A stretch of 64,000 bases of DNA from Streptomyces sp. ISL-96 (GCF_018614035.1 NZ_JAGGPA010000027.1:62001-126000), one strand, 5' to 3'. Shown: positions 8,206 to 16,826, counted from the stretch's first letter. A program made the numbers and translations. The notes: generated by a model from the sequence alone, not told the origin.

Positions 8206-9293
8206 CCCCCACGCAAGCACCAGCGACCGCCGAGGACTCTTCGGTCGTCCAGAAGCTGTCGACTCTCGACCGCTTCCTCGCCGTATGGATCCTGCTCGCC
8301 ATGGCCCTGGGACTGGGCTTGGGGCGGCTGATCCCCGGTCTGAACGACGCCCTCGCCAAAGTCGAGATCGGTGGCATCTCGCTGCCCATCGCCGTGGGCC
8401 TTCTGATCATGATGTATCCGGTGCTGGCGAAGGTCCGCTACGACAAGCTCGACGCGGTCACCGGCGACAAGAAGCTCATGATCTCGTCGCTCGTCGTCAA
8501 CTGGATCGCTGGTCCGGCGATCATGTTCGCGCTGGCCTGGATCTTCCTGCCCGACCTGCCCGAGTACCGGACCGGCCTGATCATCGTCGGCTTGGCCCGC
8601 TGCATTGCCATGGTCATCATCTGGAACGACCTGGCCTGCGGCGACCGTGAAGCCGCCGCCGTCCTCGTCGCCCTGAACTCGGTCTTCCAGGTCATCGCCT
8701 TTGGCCTGCTCGGCTGGCTCTACCTCGACCTGCTGCCTGGCTGGCTCGGTCTCGGTGAAGGCGAGCACCTCGACATCTCCATGTGGAAGATCGCGCTGAA
8801 CGTCGTCATCTTCCTCGGCATCCCGCTCCTGGCCGGCTTCCTGACCCGCCGCTTCGGCGAGAAGAAGATGGGCACGGAGAAGTACGAGAACACCTTCCTG
8901 CCGAAGATCGGCCCCTGGGCGCTCTACGGCCTGCTGTTCACGATCGTCATCCTCTTCGCCCTCCAGGGGAAGACCATCACCTCGCAGCCGCTGGACGTGG
9001 CCCGCATCGCGCTTCCGCTGCTCGTGTACTTCGCGCTGATGTGGTTCGGCACCTTCCTGCTCGGCAAGGCGATCGGCCTGAACTACGACCGCACCGCGAC
9101 CCTCGCCTTTACGGCGGCGGGCAACAACTTCGAGCTCGCCATCGCGGTCGCCATCGCCACCTTCGGCGTCACCTCCGGCCAGGCCCTCTCCGGGGTCGTC
9201 GGCCCCCTGATCGAGGTCCCGGTCCTGGTGGCCCTCGTCTACGTGTCGCTGGCCTGGCGAAGGAAGTTCACGGAGCAGCAGCTCACCTCATGA
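8202..9293 (+). CDS. acr3: Arsenite efflux transporter, Acr3 family
   Basis: A 363-aa membrane carrier with about ten hydrophobic segments. It shows the Acr3 signature segments LARCIAMVIIWNDLACGD, including the conserved Cys, and AAGNNFELAIAVAIATFG. It exports arsenite, normally driven by the proton motive force. GTG 8202 overlaps the arsR stop, and its own stop overlaps the next start (ATGA at 9290), so arsR-acr3-arsO form one coupled operon. Confidence 0.96.
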   Translation: MTPTQAPATAEDSSVVQKLSTLDRFLAVWILLAMALGLGLGRLIPGLNDALAKVEIGGISLPIAVGLLIMMYPVLAKVRYDKLDAVTGDKKLMISSLVVNWIAGPAIMFALAWIFLPDLPEYRTGLIIVGLARCIAMVIIWNDLACGDREAAAVLVALNSVFQVIAFGLLGWLYLDLLPGWLGLGEGEHLDISMWKIALNVVIFLGIPLLAGFLTRRFGEKKMGTEKYENTFLPKIGPWALYGLLFTIVILFALQGKTITSQPLDVARIALPLLVYFALMWFGTFLLGKAIGLNYDRTATLAFTAAGNNFELAIAVAIATFGVTSGQALSGVVGPLIEVPVLVALVYVSLAWRRKFTEQQLTS

Positions 9294-10342
9294 CACATCT
9301 CACCGATGTGGTGGTGGTCGGCGGCGGCCAGGCCGGGCTCGCCGCCGGCTACCACCTGCGCCGCCTGGGCGTCGAGTTCGTCATCCTCGACGCTCAGGCA
9401 GCCGCGGGCGGAGCCTGGCAGCACACCTGGGACTCCCTGCGCCTGTTCTCGCCGGCCGCCTACTCCTCGCTGCCGGGGCGGATCATGCCCGCGCAGCAGG
9501 AGGAGACCTACCCGGACGCCGGGCACGTCGTCTCCTATCTCGCTGACTATGAGCAGCGGTACGAGCTGCCTGTCGTCCGGCATGTACGCGTGGCAGGCGT
9601 CCATCGTGACGGGGAACTCCTGCGGGTGGAGACCGACTCCGGCACCTGGCAAGCCCGGGCGGTCGTCAGTGCGACCGGCACCTGGGGCCGGCCCTTCATC
9701 CCCGTCGTGTCGGGCAACTTTGACGGTGAGCAGCTGCACACCGTCAACTACCGGTCGGCTGAGGATTTCGCCGAGCAGCGCGTCGTCGTGGTCGGCGGCG
9801 GCAACTCCGGCGCCCAGATCGCCGCCGACCTTGCCTACAAGACAGATCTGACCTGGGCCACCGCACGGCCGCCGCGCTACCTCCCCGACGACATCGACGG
9901 CCGCGCCCTGTTCGATGCCGCCACCGCCCGCCGCCGGGCGCTCGACGCGGGCCGCGCGGACACCGGCGGCGTCGCCGCGCTCGGCGACATCGTCGCGGTG
10001 CCCCCGGTACGTCAGGCGCGCGACGCCGGGCTTCTCGTGGCCGCGCCCATGTTCAGCCGCCTGACGCAGGACGGTGTCGAGTGGGCCGACGGCACGAAGG
10101 TCAGGGCCGACGTGATCATCTGGTGCACCGGTTTCCGCCCCGCCCTGTCCCACCTCGCGCCGCTCGGCCTGCGGGGCGCGCGGGGCCACATCCCCACCCA
10201 GGGCACCCGCGCCGCCGGTGAGCCGCGGCTGCACCTACTGGGCTACGGCGACTGGACCGGCCCCGCCTCCGCCACCCTCATCGGCGTCGGCCGCCCGGCC
10301 CGGGATGCCGCACGGGAGGTCGCTGAGCTGCTGCGCGCTTGA
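9290..10342 (+). CDS. arsO: ArsO-like flavin-dependent monooxygenase
   Basis: A 350-aa FAD/NADPH monooxygenase-type protein. It has an N-terminal FAD motif VVVVGGGQAGLAAGYHL, the class-B flavin monooxygenase region WQHTWDSLRLFSPA, an NADPH motif VVVVGGGNSGAQIAADL and the ATG-like CTGFRP near the C-terminus. It is translated from an ATG overlapping the acr3 stop. ArsO genes next to acr3 are common in actinobacterial ars operons; the reaction of the family is still poorly defined. A second paralogue lies at 11819-12868. Confidence 0.85.
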   Translation: MTHLTDVVVVGGGQAGLAAGYHLRRLGVEFVILDAQAAAGGAWQHTWDSLRLFSPAAYSSLPGRIMPAQQEETYPDAGHVVSYLADYEQRYELPVVRHVRVAGVHRDGELLRVETDSGTWQARAVVSATGTWGRPFIPVVSGNFDGEQLHTVNYRSAEDFAEQRVVVVGGGNSGAQIAADLAYKTDLTWATARPPRYLPDDIDGRALFDAATARRRALDAGRADTGGVAALGDIVAVPPVRQARDAGLLVAAPMFSRLTQDGVEWADGTKVRADVIIWCTGFRPALSHLAPLGLRGARGHIPTQGTRAAGEPRLHLLGYGDWTGPASATLIGVGRPARDAAREVAELLRA

Positions 10343-10368
10343 CCTGCTGGGTTGAGGGTTGGCAGGTC

Positions 10369-10908
10369 ATGGTGAACGCTGGAGGCATGGACCGGCAGGC
10401 TGTTCATGAGGACTATGAGCGTGCCCGGCGCACGTTCCACCAGCTGCTGGACGCCGCCTCCGAGGCGGATCTTGCCCGGCCCACCCGCGGCACCAAGTGG
10501 AACAACGAGCAGTTGCTGTGGCACATGCTGTTCGGCTACATGGTCGTCCGGCGTTTGCTGGTCCTGGGGCGTGTCTTCGCAAGGCTTCCCCGCAGAGTCA
10601 GTAAGGCGTTCGCCCGGTTGCTAAGCGCGTCGGCGCTGCCGTTCGACTGGGTCAACTACATGGGTCCGCGCGGGGCGGTGAAGATCTATGGGCCACGCCG
10701 CATGGGCGCCGCATTCGACCGCGTCATCGGCTCACTGCACCGCAGATTGGAAGCGGCGTCAGAAGTAGATCTCGCCCGGGGGATGCACTACCCCGTCCGG
10801 TGGGACCCGTTCTTCCAGGAGTTCATGACCCTCGCGGACGTCTACCGTTACCCAACTCAGCACCTCGACTTCCACTATGGCCAGCTGCCCCTGGACGGCG
10901 GCAGCTAA
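10369..10908 (+). CDS. DinB-like domain protein
   Basis: About 179 aa, a four-helix DinB/YfiT-like fold. The N-terminal helix ends before GTKWNNEQLLWHMLFGYMVV, where W-N-x-x-x-L-L-W-H-M carries the first conserved His; the third metal ligand could be the C-terminal His in YPTQHLDFHYGQLP. Such proteins bind a divalent metal and include thiol-S-transferases. ATG 10369 is chosen; ATG 10387 has a GGAGG only one base away, too close to work. It follows arsO with a short gap, so it may be read from the ars promoter. Confidence 0.7.
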   Translation: MVNAGGMDRQAVHEDYERARRTFHQLLDAASEADLARPTRGTKWNNEQLLWHMLFGYMVVRRLLVLGRVFARLPRRVSKAFARLLSASALPFDWVNYMGPRGAVKIYGPRRMGAAFDRVIGSLHRRLEAASEVDLARGMHYPVRWDPFFQEFMTLADVYRYPTQHLDFHYGQLPLDGGS

Positions 10909-10937
10909 CAGCAGCGGTGCGGGAAGTGCGTGCTTGC

Positions 10938-11426
10938 TCAGCTGATCTGTGAGCTGCGGCGTTCCAGCAGGACCACGTCGCGCCAGACGCCGTGATGTCG
11001 GCCGATGCGCTCGCGGGTGCCGATGACGCGGAAGCCGGCCCGCTGATGAACGGCGAGGCTGGCAGTGTTCTCGGGAAAGATCCCCGACTGGATTGTCCAG
11101 ATGCCTGCAGACTCAGCGGAGTCGACCAGCGTGGCAAGGAGCCTGCCGGCGACGCCCCGGCTGCGTGCTCCGGGGTGGACATAGACGGAGTGCTCGATTA
11201 CGCCCGTGTATGCGCACCGGTCGGACACCCTGGTGGCCGCCACCCAGCCGAGGACCTTGCCCGACGCGTCGAGGGCCACGAAGCGGTGCTCGACGAGCCG
11301 GGTGGCGTCGAACGTCACCCAGTCGGGGGCCGTAGTTTCGAAGGTCGCGTTTCCCTCGTCGATGCCGGCCTGGTAGATCGCCAGGACTTGTTCGGCATGG
11401 AACTCGGTCATGGGGGCGATGTTCAC
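10938..11426 (-). CDS. arsN: GNAT N-acetyltransferase, ArsN-like
   Basis: A 162-aa GNAT protein. It opens with the pattern EQVLAIYQAGIDEGNATFET, typical of phosphinothricin/arsinothricin acetyltransferases. The acetyl-CoA loop is in VHPGARSRGVAGRLL, and FPENTASLAVHQRAGFRVIG is the C-terminal GNAT motif. ArsN acetylates arsinothricin and related amino acids, or methionine sulfoximine-type compounds in relatives. The GTG at 11426 overlaps the stop of the upstream arsR, so they are co-translated. The exact substrate cannot be fixed from sequence. Confidence 0.82.
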   Translation of the reverse strand: MNIAPMTEFHAEQVLAIYQAGIDEGNATFETTAPDWVTFDATRLVEHRFVALDASGKVLGWVAATRVSDRCAYTGVIEHSVYVHPGARSRGVAGRLLATLVDSAESAGIWTIQSGIFPENTASLAVHQRAGFRVIGTRERIGRHHGVWRDVVLLERRSSQIS

Positions 11427-11746
11427 GGCTGACCGCCGAGGATCGCGGTCACGGCGGAGGGGAAGCACTCCAGGCATGCGGTGTTGAGCCCGTACCTGGT
11501 GGAGGTGCCCTGCCGTTCGGACAGGACGAAACGAACCTCGGCCAGGACCTTGAGGTGGTGGGAGACGGTCGACTGGCCAATGGGCAGCCGACCGGTGATC
11601 TCCCCCACGGCCATCGGGCGTCGTTCGCGGGCCAGCAGGCTCAGGAGCTGGACGCGCATGGGGTCGGCGAGGGCCTTGAACCAGCTGGCGTACAGAACGG
11701 CGTCGTCGTCCGTCAGTGGCTGCTGGTTTTGCAGAGTCGCTTTCAT
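11423..11746 (-). CDS. arsR: ArsR family repressor (second)
   Basis: A 107-aa winged-helix repressor with the helix-turn-helix in ITGRLPIGQSTVSHHLKVLAE. The possible arsenic site is a C-terminal CLECFPSA. The ATG overlaps the last base of the 21-bp palindrome at 11746-11766, so binding there would block its own transcription. It is co-translated with the acetyltransferase. Confidence 0.92.
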   Translation of the reverse strand: MKATLQNQQPLTDDDAVLYASWFKALADPMRVQLLSLLARERRPMAVGEITGRLPIGQSTVSHHLKVLAEVRFVLSERQGTSTRYGLNTACLECFPSAVTAILGGQP

Positions 11747-11766
11747 CGATTATCGACGATAATCGA
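11746..11766. promoter_or_regulatory. 21-bp perfect palindrome, ArsR operator
   Basis: TCGATTATCG (11746-11755), one central A, then CGATAATCGA (11757-11766). This is a perfect dyad with AT-rich ATTATCG/CGATAAT cores and abuts the arsR ATG. It is the best operator candidate in the window for the arsR-arsN operon. Confidence 0.8.
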
Positions 11767-11818
11767 CGAAGTATAGGAAGGGAAGTCCATGCGCTGGCCG
11801 AACTGTTCGCCTGCCTCC

Positions 11819-12868
11819 TTATCGCCGGGGCTGGCGGCGCAACCCGTTGAGGACGTACGCGGCGTCTCTGCCGACGCCGCGCAGGGTTTTGGAGGAGAAG
11901 CTGCGCTGGAATTCCATGCCGACGTAACCGAGCCCAGGCACTGTGGTGGAGACGCCGTTTCGGTGCAGGGGCAGGCCCTCGCTGTCGAGGGCGTTGCTGT
12001 CGGCCAAGTAGTCGAGCCCGGTGCGGTATCCCGTCGCGAGTACCACGGCGTCGATCTTCTCCCGCTCGCCCTCGCTCCAGATGACGCTGTCGGCGTCGAG
12101 CCTGACGAACATCTCTCGTCGGTTCACCCCTCCGGATCTCAGAGCGGCGCGGTACGTGCCGTCGTCGAGGACGGACACAGGAACTTTCTCCAGCCAGCGT
12201 GCGAGCGGGGCGATGTCGAGCCGGGTGTGCTTGAGCCACCAGTGCAGATCGCGGCCCAGAACGTGCTGCGCCATCCAGGCCAGGGGGCGGCGGGTCGCGA
12301 GAGTGGTGTCGGCGACGGTGCCCAGTTCGGCGGCGATCTGGACCGCGGAATTGCCCCCGCCGACCACGATGACCCGCTGGCCGGCGAACGCCTGCGGGCT
12401 GCGGTAGTCGGCTGCATGCACCAGTCGGCCGGTGAACGTCTCCTGTCCCGACAGACAAGGCAGGTCCGGCGCCTCGTAGTTGCCCGTCGCGGAAACGACG
12501 GCGCGCGCCGACCACGACGCACCTTCCTGCGCTGTGACGCTCAGGGCCCCGCCCTCGCTGCGCACGGAGGCGACGCGTGTTTGGGTGCGGATGTCCGCGT
12601 CCAGTCGGGCGGCGTAGTCGCGCAGGTAGGTGACCACCTCGTCGCGGCCGGGGTAGCGGCCCGGGTCGCCGGGGAAGGGCTGGCCGGGCAGAGCGGAGTA
12701 CCGGGCGGGGGAGAAGAGGGTGAGGCTGTCGTAGTAGCGCGGCCAGGCTCCGCCCGGCTCCGCGTCCGCCTCCAGGATCAGGGGCGTGAAGCCGTGCCTG
12801 GGCGCCAGGGCGGCCGCGGCGAGGCCGGCCTGGCCTGCGCCGATGACGATGAGGTCGGCATGTTCCAT
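11819..12868 (-). CDS. ArsO-like flavin-dependent monooxygenase (second)
   Basis: A 349-aa paralogue of the protein at 9290-10342. It has the FAD motif LIVIGAGQAGLAAAALA, the middle segment WPRYYDSLTLFSPARYSALPG, the NADPH motif VIVVGGGNSAVQIAAEL and an ATGYRTGL motif near the end. Start ATG 12868; the 60-base gap to the divergent arsR at 12932 carries a TTTCG/CGAAA dyad. It is closer in style to group-II flavin monooxygenases than to thioredoxin reductases. Having two such enzymes in one ars locus suggests different arsenicals as substrates; that is inference. Confidence 0.82.
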   Translation of the reverse strand: MEHADLIVIGAGQAGLAAAALAPRHGFTPLILEADAEPGGAWPRYYDSLTLFSPARYSALPGQPFPGDPGRYPGRDEVVTYLRDYAARLDADIRTQTRVASVRSEGGALSVTAQEGASWSARAVVSATGNYEAPDLPCLSGQETFTGRLVHAADYRSPQAFAGQRVIVVGGGNSAVQIAAELGTVADTTLATRRPLAWMAQHVLGRDLHWWLKHTRLDIAPLARWLEKVPVSVLDDGTYRAALRSGGVNRREMFVRLDADSVIWSEGEREKIDAVVLATGYRTGLDYLADSNALDSEGLPLHRNGVSTTVPGLGYVGMEFQRSFSSKTLRGVGRDAAYVLNGLRRQPRR

Positions 12869-12897
12869 GGGATGCTGATCCTTCGTACGAGTCGTTG

Positions 12898-12915
12898 TTT
12901 CGGGAAATGTCGAAA
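12898..12915. promoter_or_regulatory. Short inverted repeat between divergent flavoprotein and arsR genes
   Basis: TTTCG (12898-12902) and CGAAA (12911-12915) with an 8-base spacer lie between starts at 12868 and 12932. The arms are short, so this is only a candidate operator for the ArsR that follows. Confidence 0.35.
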
Positions 12916-12931
12916 TGTTAGGGGTGGGGTG

Positions 12932-13249
12932 GTGGCGGACAACGCGGCGGGAGTCGATGGTGCGACTGCGGATTTCCTGAAGGCGCTGGCGAGCGAGACG
13001 CGTCAGCGGGTGATGCTGCAGTTCACCGGCGGTGTGGAGTTCACCGTGGGTGAGATCGCCGAGCGGTGCGGGCTGAAGCCCTCGACCGCATCGGAGCACT
13101 TGAGTCTTCTGCGCCGGGGCGGCCTGGTGCTCTCACGGCGTGAGGGCAAGCAGGTCTTCTACCGGGCCGACGGGGCCACGATGGCCCAGCGCCTGTCCGC
13201 CCTGCAGGAGTATCTCGCGCGCTGCTGCCCCCCGGGCTGCGGAAGCTGA
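12932..13249 (+). CDS. arsR: ArsR family repressor (third), Cys-rich tail
   Basis: A ~105-aa winged-helix protein, with LKPSTASEHLSLLRRGGLVL as recognition helix and wing. It ends in LARCCPPGCGS, a Cys-rich tail (CC...C) suited to soft-metal binding. GTG 12932 is chosen because GGGG at 12921-12924 lies seven bases upstream; GTG 12929 is an alternative. It is divergent from the second ArsO-like gene and probably controls it. It converges on another ArsR gene. Confidence 0.85.
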   Translation: MADNAAGVDGATADFLKALASETRQRVMLQFTGGVEFTVGEIAERCGLKPSTASEHLSLLRRGGLVLSRREGKQVFYRADGATMAQRLSALQEYLARCCPPGCGS

Positions 13250-13263
13250 CCTCCGCCGACGGG

Positions 13264-13629
13264 TCATTTCGGCAGGTCGAGCATGGTCGACATCGCGGCT
13301 ACGACCGACGGCTCGACCTTGTAATAGACCCAGGTGCCGCGGCGCTCGGAGGTGAGCAGACCGGCTTCGCGGAGCTTCTTCAGGTGGTGGGAGACGGTGG
13401 GCTGCGAGACGCCGACGTCGGCGATGTCGCACACGCACGCCTCCCCGGCAGCGTGCGAGGCGACCTTGGAGAACAGGCGCAGCCGCACCGGATCCGAGAG
13501 CGCCTTGAACATGCCAGCCATCTTCTCCGCGTCCGCCTGTGACAGCTCGGCAGAGGTGATCGGCGGGCAGCACGGGACAACCGGCTCGAGCGACAGGACC
13601 GGGAGTTCAACAACCTGAGACTTCGACAT
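13264..13629 (-). CDS. arsR: ArsR family repressor (fourth)
   Basis: A 121-aa ArsR protein with an N-terminal extension carrying PCCPP and the metal-site pattern ACVCDIADVGVSQPTVSHHL, where the CVC immediately precedes the recognition helix as in classic As(III)-responsive ArsR. It reads leftward, divergent from the small Cys protein and Cys-tailed flavoprotein, with an 8-bp dyad in between, and probably represses that operon. Confidence 0.92.
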   Translation of the reverse strand: MSKSQVVELPVLSLEPVVPCCPPITSAELSQADAEKMAGMFKALSDPVRLRLFSKVASHAAGEACVCDIADVGVSQPTVSHHLKKLREAGLLTSERRGTWVYYKVEPSVVAAMSTMLDLPK

Positions 13630-13647
13630 GCGTCTATGTTGACACTC

Positions 13648-13680
13648 GTCGATGCAAGTGGCAAGCTCCAACGCATCGAC
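13648..13680. promoter_or_regulatory. Inverted repeat, likely operator for the flavoprotein operon
   Basis: GTCGATGC (13648-13655) and GCATCGAC (13673-13680) are perfect complements separated by 17 bases. They lie between arsR (start 13629) and the small gene at 13705. Half-site copies (CATCGA) recur at 13684, so the operator may be composite. Confidence 0.5.
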
Positions 13681-13704
13681 AGGCATCGAATCAAGGGGTT
13701 CGTC

Positions 13705-13878
13705 ATGGTCACCACGATCCGCACAGCCATCTCCGCAGCCCGCGACCGGCGCACCGCCCGGCGGCTGGCCGACGTCCGCTTCTGCGACGGCTGCGCCGAG
13801 GTCTGCGACGGCGCCTGCCGCTCCGCCGCCCGTCGCCGGCGTGTACAGACCCCGACCCTCGCTTCCGGCCCCCGCTAA
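13705..13878 (+). CDS. Small Cys-rich protein of the ars operon
   Basis: A 57-aa basic protein starting at ATG 13705, with AAGGGG at 13693-13698 as ribosome site. Its only cysteines cluster in RFCDGCAEVCDGACRS, a CxxC-x3-C-x3-C pattern suitable for binding arsenite, zinc or another soft metal. The flanks are Arg-rich (RDRRTARRLADVR). It is followed after 53 bases by the Cys-tailed flavoprotein, under the same putative ArsR operator. I know no function; a metallochaperone for As(III) is a guess from composition and position. Confidence 0.65.
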   Translation: MVTTIRTAISAARDRRTARRLADVRFCDGCAEVCDGACRSAARRRRVQTPTLASGPR

Positions 13879-13931
13879 CCAGCCCGGCCCCATCCCACCC
13901 GCCATCACCCCGCTTTGAGGAGACACCCGTC

Positions 13932-15359
13932 ATGACTGAGCAGCAGCTTCCCGTAGTCGTCATCGGAGCAGGCCCGGCCGGCCTGGCCGCCGCCGCCCAC
14001 CTCACCGAACGCGGCATCGAAGCCCTGGTCCTGGAGGGCGGGCCCGCCGCAGGCAGTGCGGTGCGCGAGTGGGGGCACGTGCGTCTGTTCTCCACCTGGG
14101 GTGAGCTCGTCGACCCGGCTGCGGAGAAGCTCCTGGCACCCACTGGATGGGCCAAGCCCGACGCTGCTACCTACCCCACCGGCGCCGACTGGGCCGAGAA
14201 CTACCTCCAGCCGCTCGCGGACACCCTCGGTGAGCGCGTCCGCTACGACATCACCGTCACCGACGTCTCCCGCCGCGGACGCGACCGGATCGTCGACGCC
14301 GACCGCGAGCAGCAGCCCTTCACCGTCCGCGTCACGCTCGCCGACGGCACCGAACAGCGAATCCTCGCCCGTGCCGTCATCGACGCCTCCGGCACCTTCT
14401 CCACCCCCGGCCCCAGCGGCGCCGACGGGCTGCCCGCCCTCGGCGAGCATGCCGCCTCGGCCCGGATCTCCTACCGCATCCCCGACCTCAAGGACCCGGC
14501 CGTCCGCGCCCGTTACGCCGGCAAGCGCACCGCCGTCATCGGCTCCGGCGCCTCGGCCTTCACCACCCTGGCCACCCTCGCCGACCTCGCCAAGGACGAA
14601 AGCGGCACCCACGCGGTATGGATCCTGCGCCGTGGCATCTCCGGCTCCACCTTCGGCGGCGGAGAAGCCGACCAGCTCCCCGCCCGCGGCGCCCTGGGCC
14701 TGGCCGCGAAGGCCGCCGTCTACAACGGGTACGCCGATGCTGTCACCGGCTTCCGCACCGAAGCCATCGAGCGCACCGACGACGACCGCCTCATCCTGGT
14801 CGACGAAGACGGCCGCCGCCTCGACCCCATCGACGAAGTCATCGTCCTGACCGGTCTGCGCCCCGACCTGTCCTTCTTGTCCGAGCTCCGCCTCGCCCTG
14901 GACGAGCGCCTCCAAGCCCCTCTCGCCCTCGCCCCGCTGATCGACCCCAACCAGCACTCCTGCGGCACCGTCTACCCCCACGGCCACCGCGAACTGTCCC
15001 ACCCCGAACAGGGCATCTACCTGGTCGGCATGAAGTCCTACGGCCGCTCCACGGCCTTCCTCGCCATGACCGGCTACGAGCAGGTCCGCTCGATCGCCGC
15101 AGCCCTCGCCGGTGACCTGGAGGCCGCCGACCGCGTCGAACTCACCCTCCCCGAAACCGGAGTGTGCGGCGGCGCCGGACTCTTCGACGACCCCGAAGCC
15201 GGACAGAGCGACGGTGGAGGCTGCTGCGCCCCGGCACCCGCCCCCGTACAGATCAGCGTCGGCACTTCAGCCACGGCTGCCCCAGTCATTCCGCTCGCTC
15301 CGACTGCGTCGGTCGCGGACATCGAAGAGCCGGCCCCGTCCGGCGGCTGCTGCTCGTGA
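13932..15359 (+). CDS. FAD-dependent oxidoreductase with Cys-Cys C-terminal tail
   Basis: A 475-aa flavoprotein. It has an N-terminal FAD motif VVVIGAGPAGLAAAAHL and a second nucleotide motif TAVIGSGASAFTTLATL. A loop FGGGEADQLPARG follows, then a C-terminal ~70-residue extension with three Cys groups: VCGGAGLF, GGGCCAPAP and the terminal SGGCCS. Paired cysteines of this kind in ars loci are typical arsenite-binding tails. The core is related to the ArsO/putrescine-monooxygenase-like flavoproteins, so oxidation or reduction of an arsenical delivered by the tail is plausible. Its stop overlaps the start of the MFS gene (GTGA), so oxidation and export appear coupled. Confidence 0.85.
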   Translation: MTEQQLPVVVIGAGPAGLAAAAHLTERGIEALVLEGGPAAGSAVREWGHVRLFSTWGELVDPAAEKLLAPTGWAKPDAATYPTGADWAENYLQPLADTLGERVRYDITVTDVSRRGRDRIVDADREQQPFTVRVTLADGTEQRILARAVIDASGTFSTPGPSGADGLPALGEHAASARISYRIPDLKDPAVRARYAGKRTAVIGSGASAFTTLATLADLAKDESGTHAVWILRRGISGSTFGGGEADQLPARGALGLAAKAAVYNGYADAVTGFRTEAIERTDDDRLILVDEDGRRLDPIDEVIVLTGLRPDLSFLSELRLALDERLQAPLALAPLIDPNQHSCGTVYPHGHRELSHPEQGIYLVGMKSYGRSTAFLAMTGYEQVRSIAAALAGDLEAADRVELTLPETGVCGGAGLFDDPEAGQSDGGGCCAPAPAPVQISVGTSATAAPVIPLAPTASVADIEEPAPSGGCCS

Positions 15360-16591
15360 CCGAGCTGAATACTCGCGGGGCCTCGACCGGAACAGGGGAC
15401 CGGTCGCGGCCCCGCGCCGTACTCCCAGCTTTGTGCGCCACCCAGATCACCAGCTGGGGCATCGTCTACTACGCATTCCCTGTGCTGAACCCACAGATCA
15501 CCGCCGACACCGGCTGGCCGGTCGGGGCGACCACGGGCGCGTTCTCCCTGGCCCTGCTCGTCTCCGCGTTCGCCGGGATACGCGTCGGGAGGATCATCGA
15601 CCACGGTGGTCCGCGCACCGTCATGACGGCCGGCTCCGTCCTCGGCGTGCTGAGCATCCTCACTGTCGCCGCCGCCCCGAACCTGACGGTGTTCTTCGCC
15701 GGTTGGCTGCTGGCGGGGTTCGCGATGGCAGCCACCTTCTACCAGCCCGCCTTCGCTGCCATCACCCGCTGGTGGGCCCCTGACCACGTCCGCGCCCTGA
15801 CCATCGTCACCCTGGCCGGCGGACTGGCCTCCACCCTCTTCGCACCCCTGACCGCAGTTCTGGCCGATCACCTGTCCTGGCGCACGACCTACACCGTGCT
15901 CGCCCTCATCCTTGCCGCAGTGACCATCCCCGCCCACGCCATGGCGCTCAAAGCCCCATGGCCACCCGCGCCACCGCCCCTGCCCGTCCGCGCCGGCGAA
16001 TCCGCGGCCGCGGCGGCCCACAGCCGACCGTTCTGGATGCTCGCCGCAGCCCTCACCCTCTCCGCGTTCACCGTCTCCGCCGTCGTCGTCGCCCTAGTCC
16101 CGCTCCTCCTCGATCGCGGTTACACAACCAGTGAGGCAGCCTGGGCACTCGGCCTGGGCGGCGCCGGACAAACCCTCGGACGCACCCTGTACGCGGCCCT
16201 CGCCCGCCGCACCGGGGCAACCGCCCGCACAGTCGCGCTGATCGCCCTCGCCGGACTCACCACGGCCGCCCTCGCGTCCGTCCCAGGCCCCTACGCCCTG
16301 CTGATTGCCCTGTCAGTCACAGCCGGGATGGTCCGCGGCAACCTCACCCTCCTACAAGCCACCGCCATCACCGACCGATGGGGCACCACCCACTACGGCC
16401 GTCTGTCCGGACTCCTCGCAGCACCGACAACCGCCGCCTCCGCCCTTGCCCCATTCGCAGGCGCTGCCCTGGCCGCACAGCTCGGGGGCTACCCCCCTCT
16501 GTTCGGGCTGCTGGCACTCATCTCCGGAATCGCCGCATTCCTCGCCTTTGGGACCCAGCTACGCCGTACTGAACCACTGCGGCTGCGGTAG
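15356..16591 (+). CDS. MFS transporter of the ars operon
   Basis: A 411-aa protein with about twelve hydrophobic segments and the MFS A-motif-like loop GIRVGRIIDHGGPRTVM after the second helix. It starts with LPALCATQITSWGIVYYAFPVL and ends with a charged tail. GTG 15356 overlaps the preceding stop. It presumably exports the product handled by the Cys-tailed flavoprotein, but the substrate cannot be read from sequence. It is not ArsJ by any feature I can see. Confidence 0.88.
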   Translation: MTELNTRGASTGTGDRSRPRAVLPALCATQITSWGIVYYAFPVLNPQITADTGWPVGATTGAFSLALLVSAFAGIRVGRIIDHGGPRTVMTAGSVLGVLSILTVAAAPNLTVFFAGWLLAGFAMAATFYQPAFAAITRWWAPDHVRALTIVTLAGGLASTLFAPLTAVLADHLSWRTTYTVLALILAAVTIPAHAMALKAPWPPAPPPLPVRAGESAAAAAHSRPFWMLAAALTLSAFTVSAVVVALVPLLLDRGYTTSEAAWALGLGGAGQTLGRTLYAALARRTGATARTVALIALAGLTTAALASVPGPYALLIALSVTAGMVRGNLTLLQATAITDRWGTTHYGRLSGLLAAPTTAASALAPFAGAALAAQLGGYPPLFGLLALISGIAAFLAFGTQLRRTEPLRLR

Positions 16592-16673
16592 CAACTAGCG
16601 CGCACATACCAAACCGTCCTCCGGCTACGCCCTGCACCGAGCCGGGCCAGGCAACTCGCCCAGGTGTGGTCCG

Positions 16674-16826
16674 TCACCGATGGGTAGCCTGTACGCAGAT
16701 GTTCTGGCCTGCGACAACGGCCTCAGAGGCTCCGAGCGTGAGGACGAGGCCGGCAAACAGCAGTCCGGCCGCCCGGTGGAGGGGCGGCCGGGCCCCAGGG
16801 GTGGGGCTGGGGGCAGGGGAGGTCAC
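16674..16826 (-). CDS. 50-aa small membrane protein (end of copper-box operon)
   Basis: GTG 16826 overlaps the stop of the 81-aa gene (GTGA) and the frame is open for 51 codons to TGA 16674. The peptide has a Pro-rich N-terminus, one hydrophobic segment (HRAAGLLFAGLVLTLGASEA) and a short tail with a single Cys (NICVQATHR). Coupling to the upstream gene is the main evidence that it is real. Function unknown; a membrane-anchored accessory to copper handling is the simplest guess. Confidence 0.55.
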   Translation of the reverse strand: MTSPAPSPTPGARPPLHRAAGLLFAGLVLTLGASEAVVAGQNICVQATHR

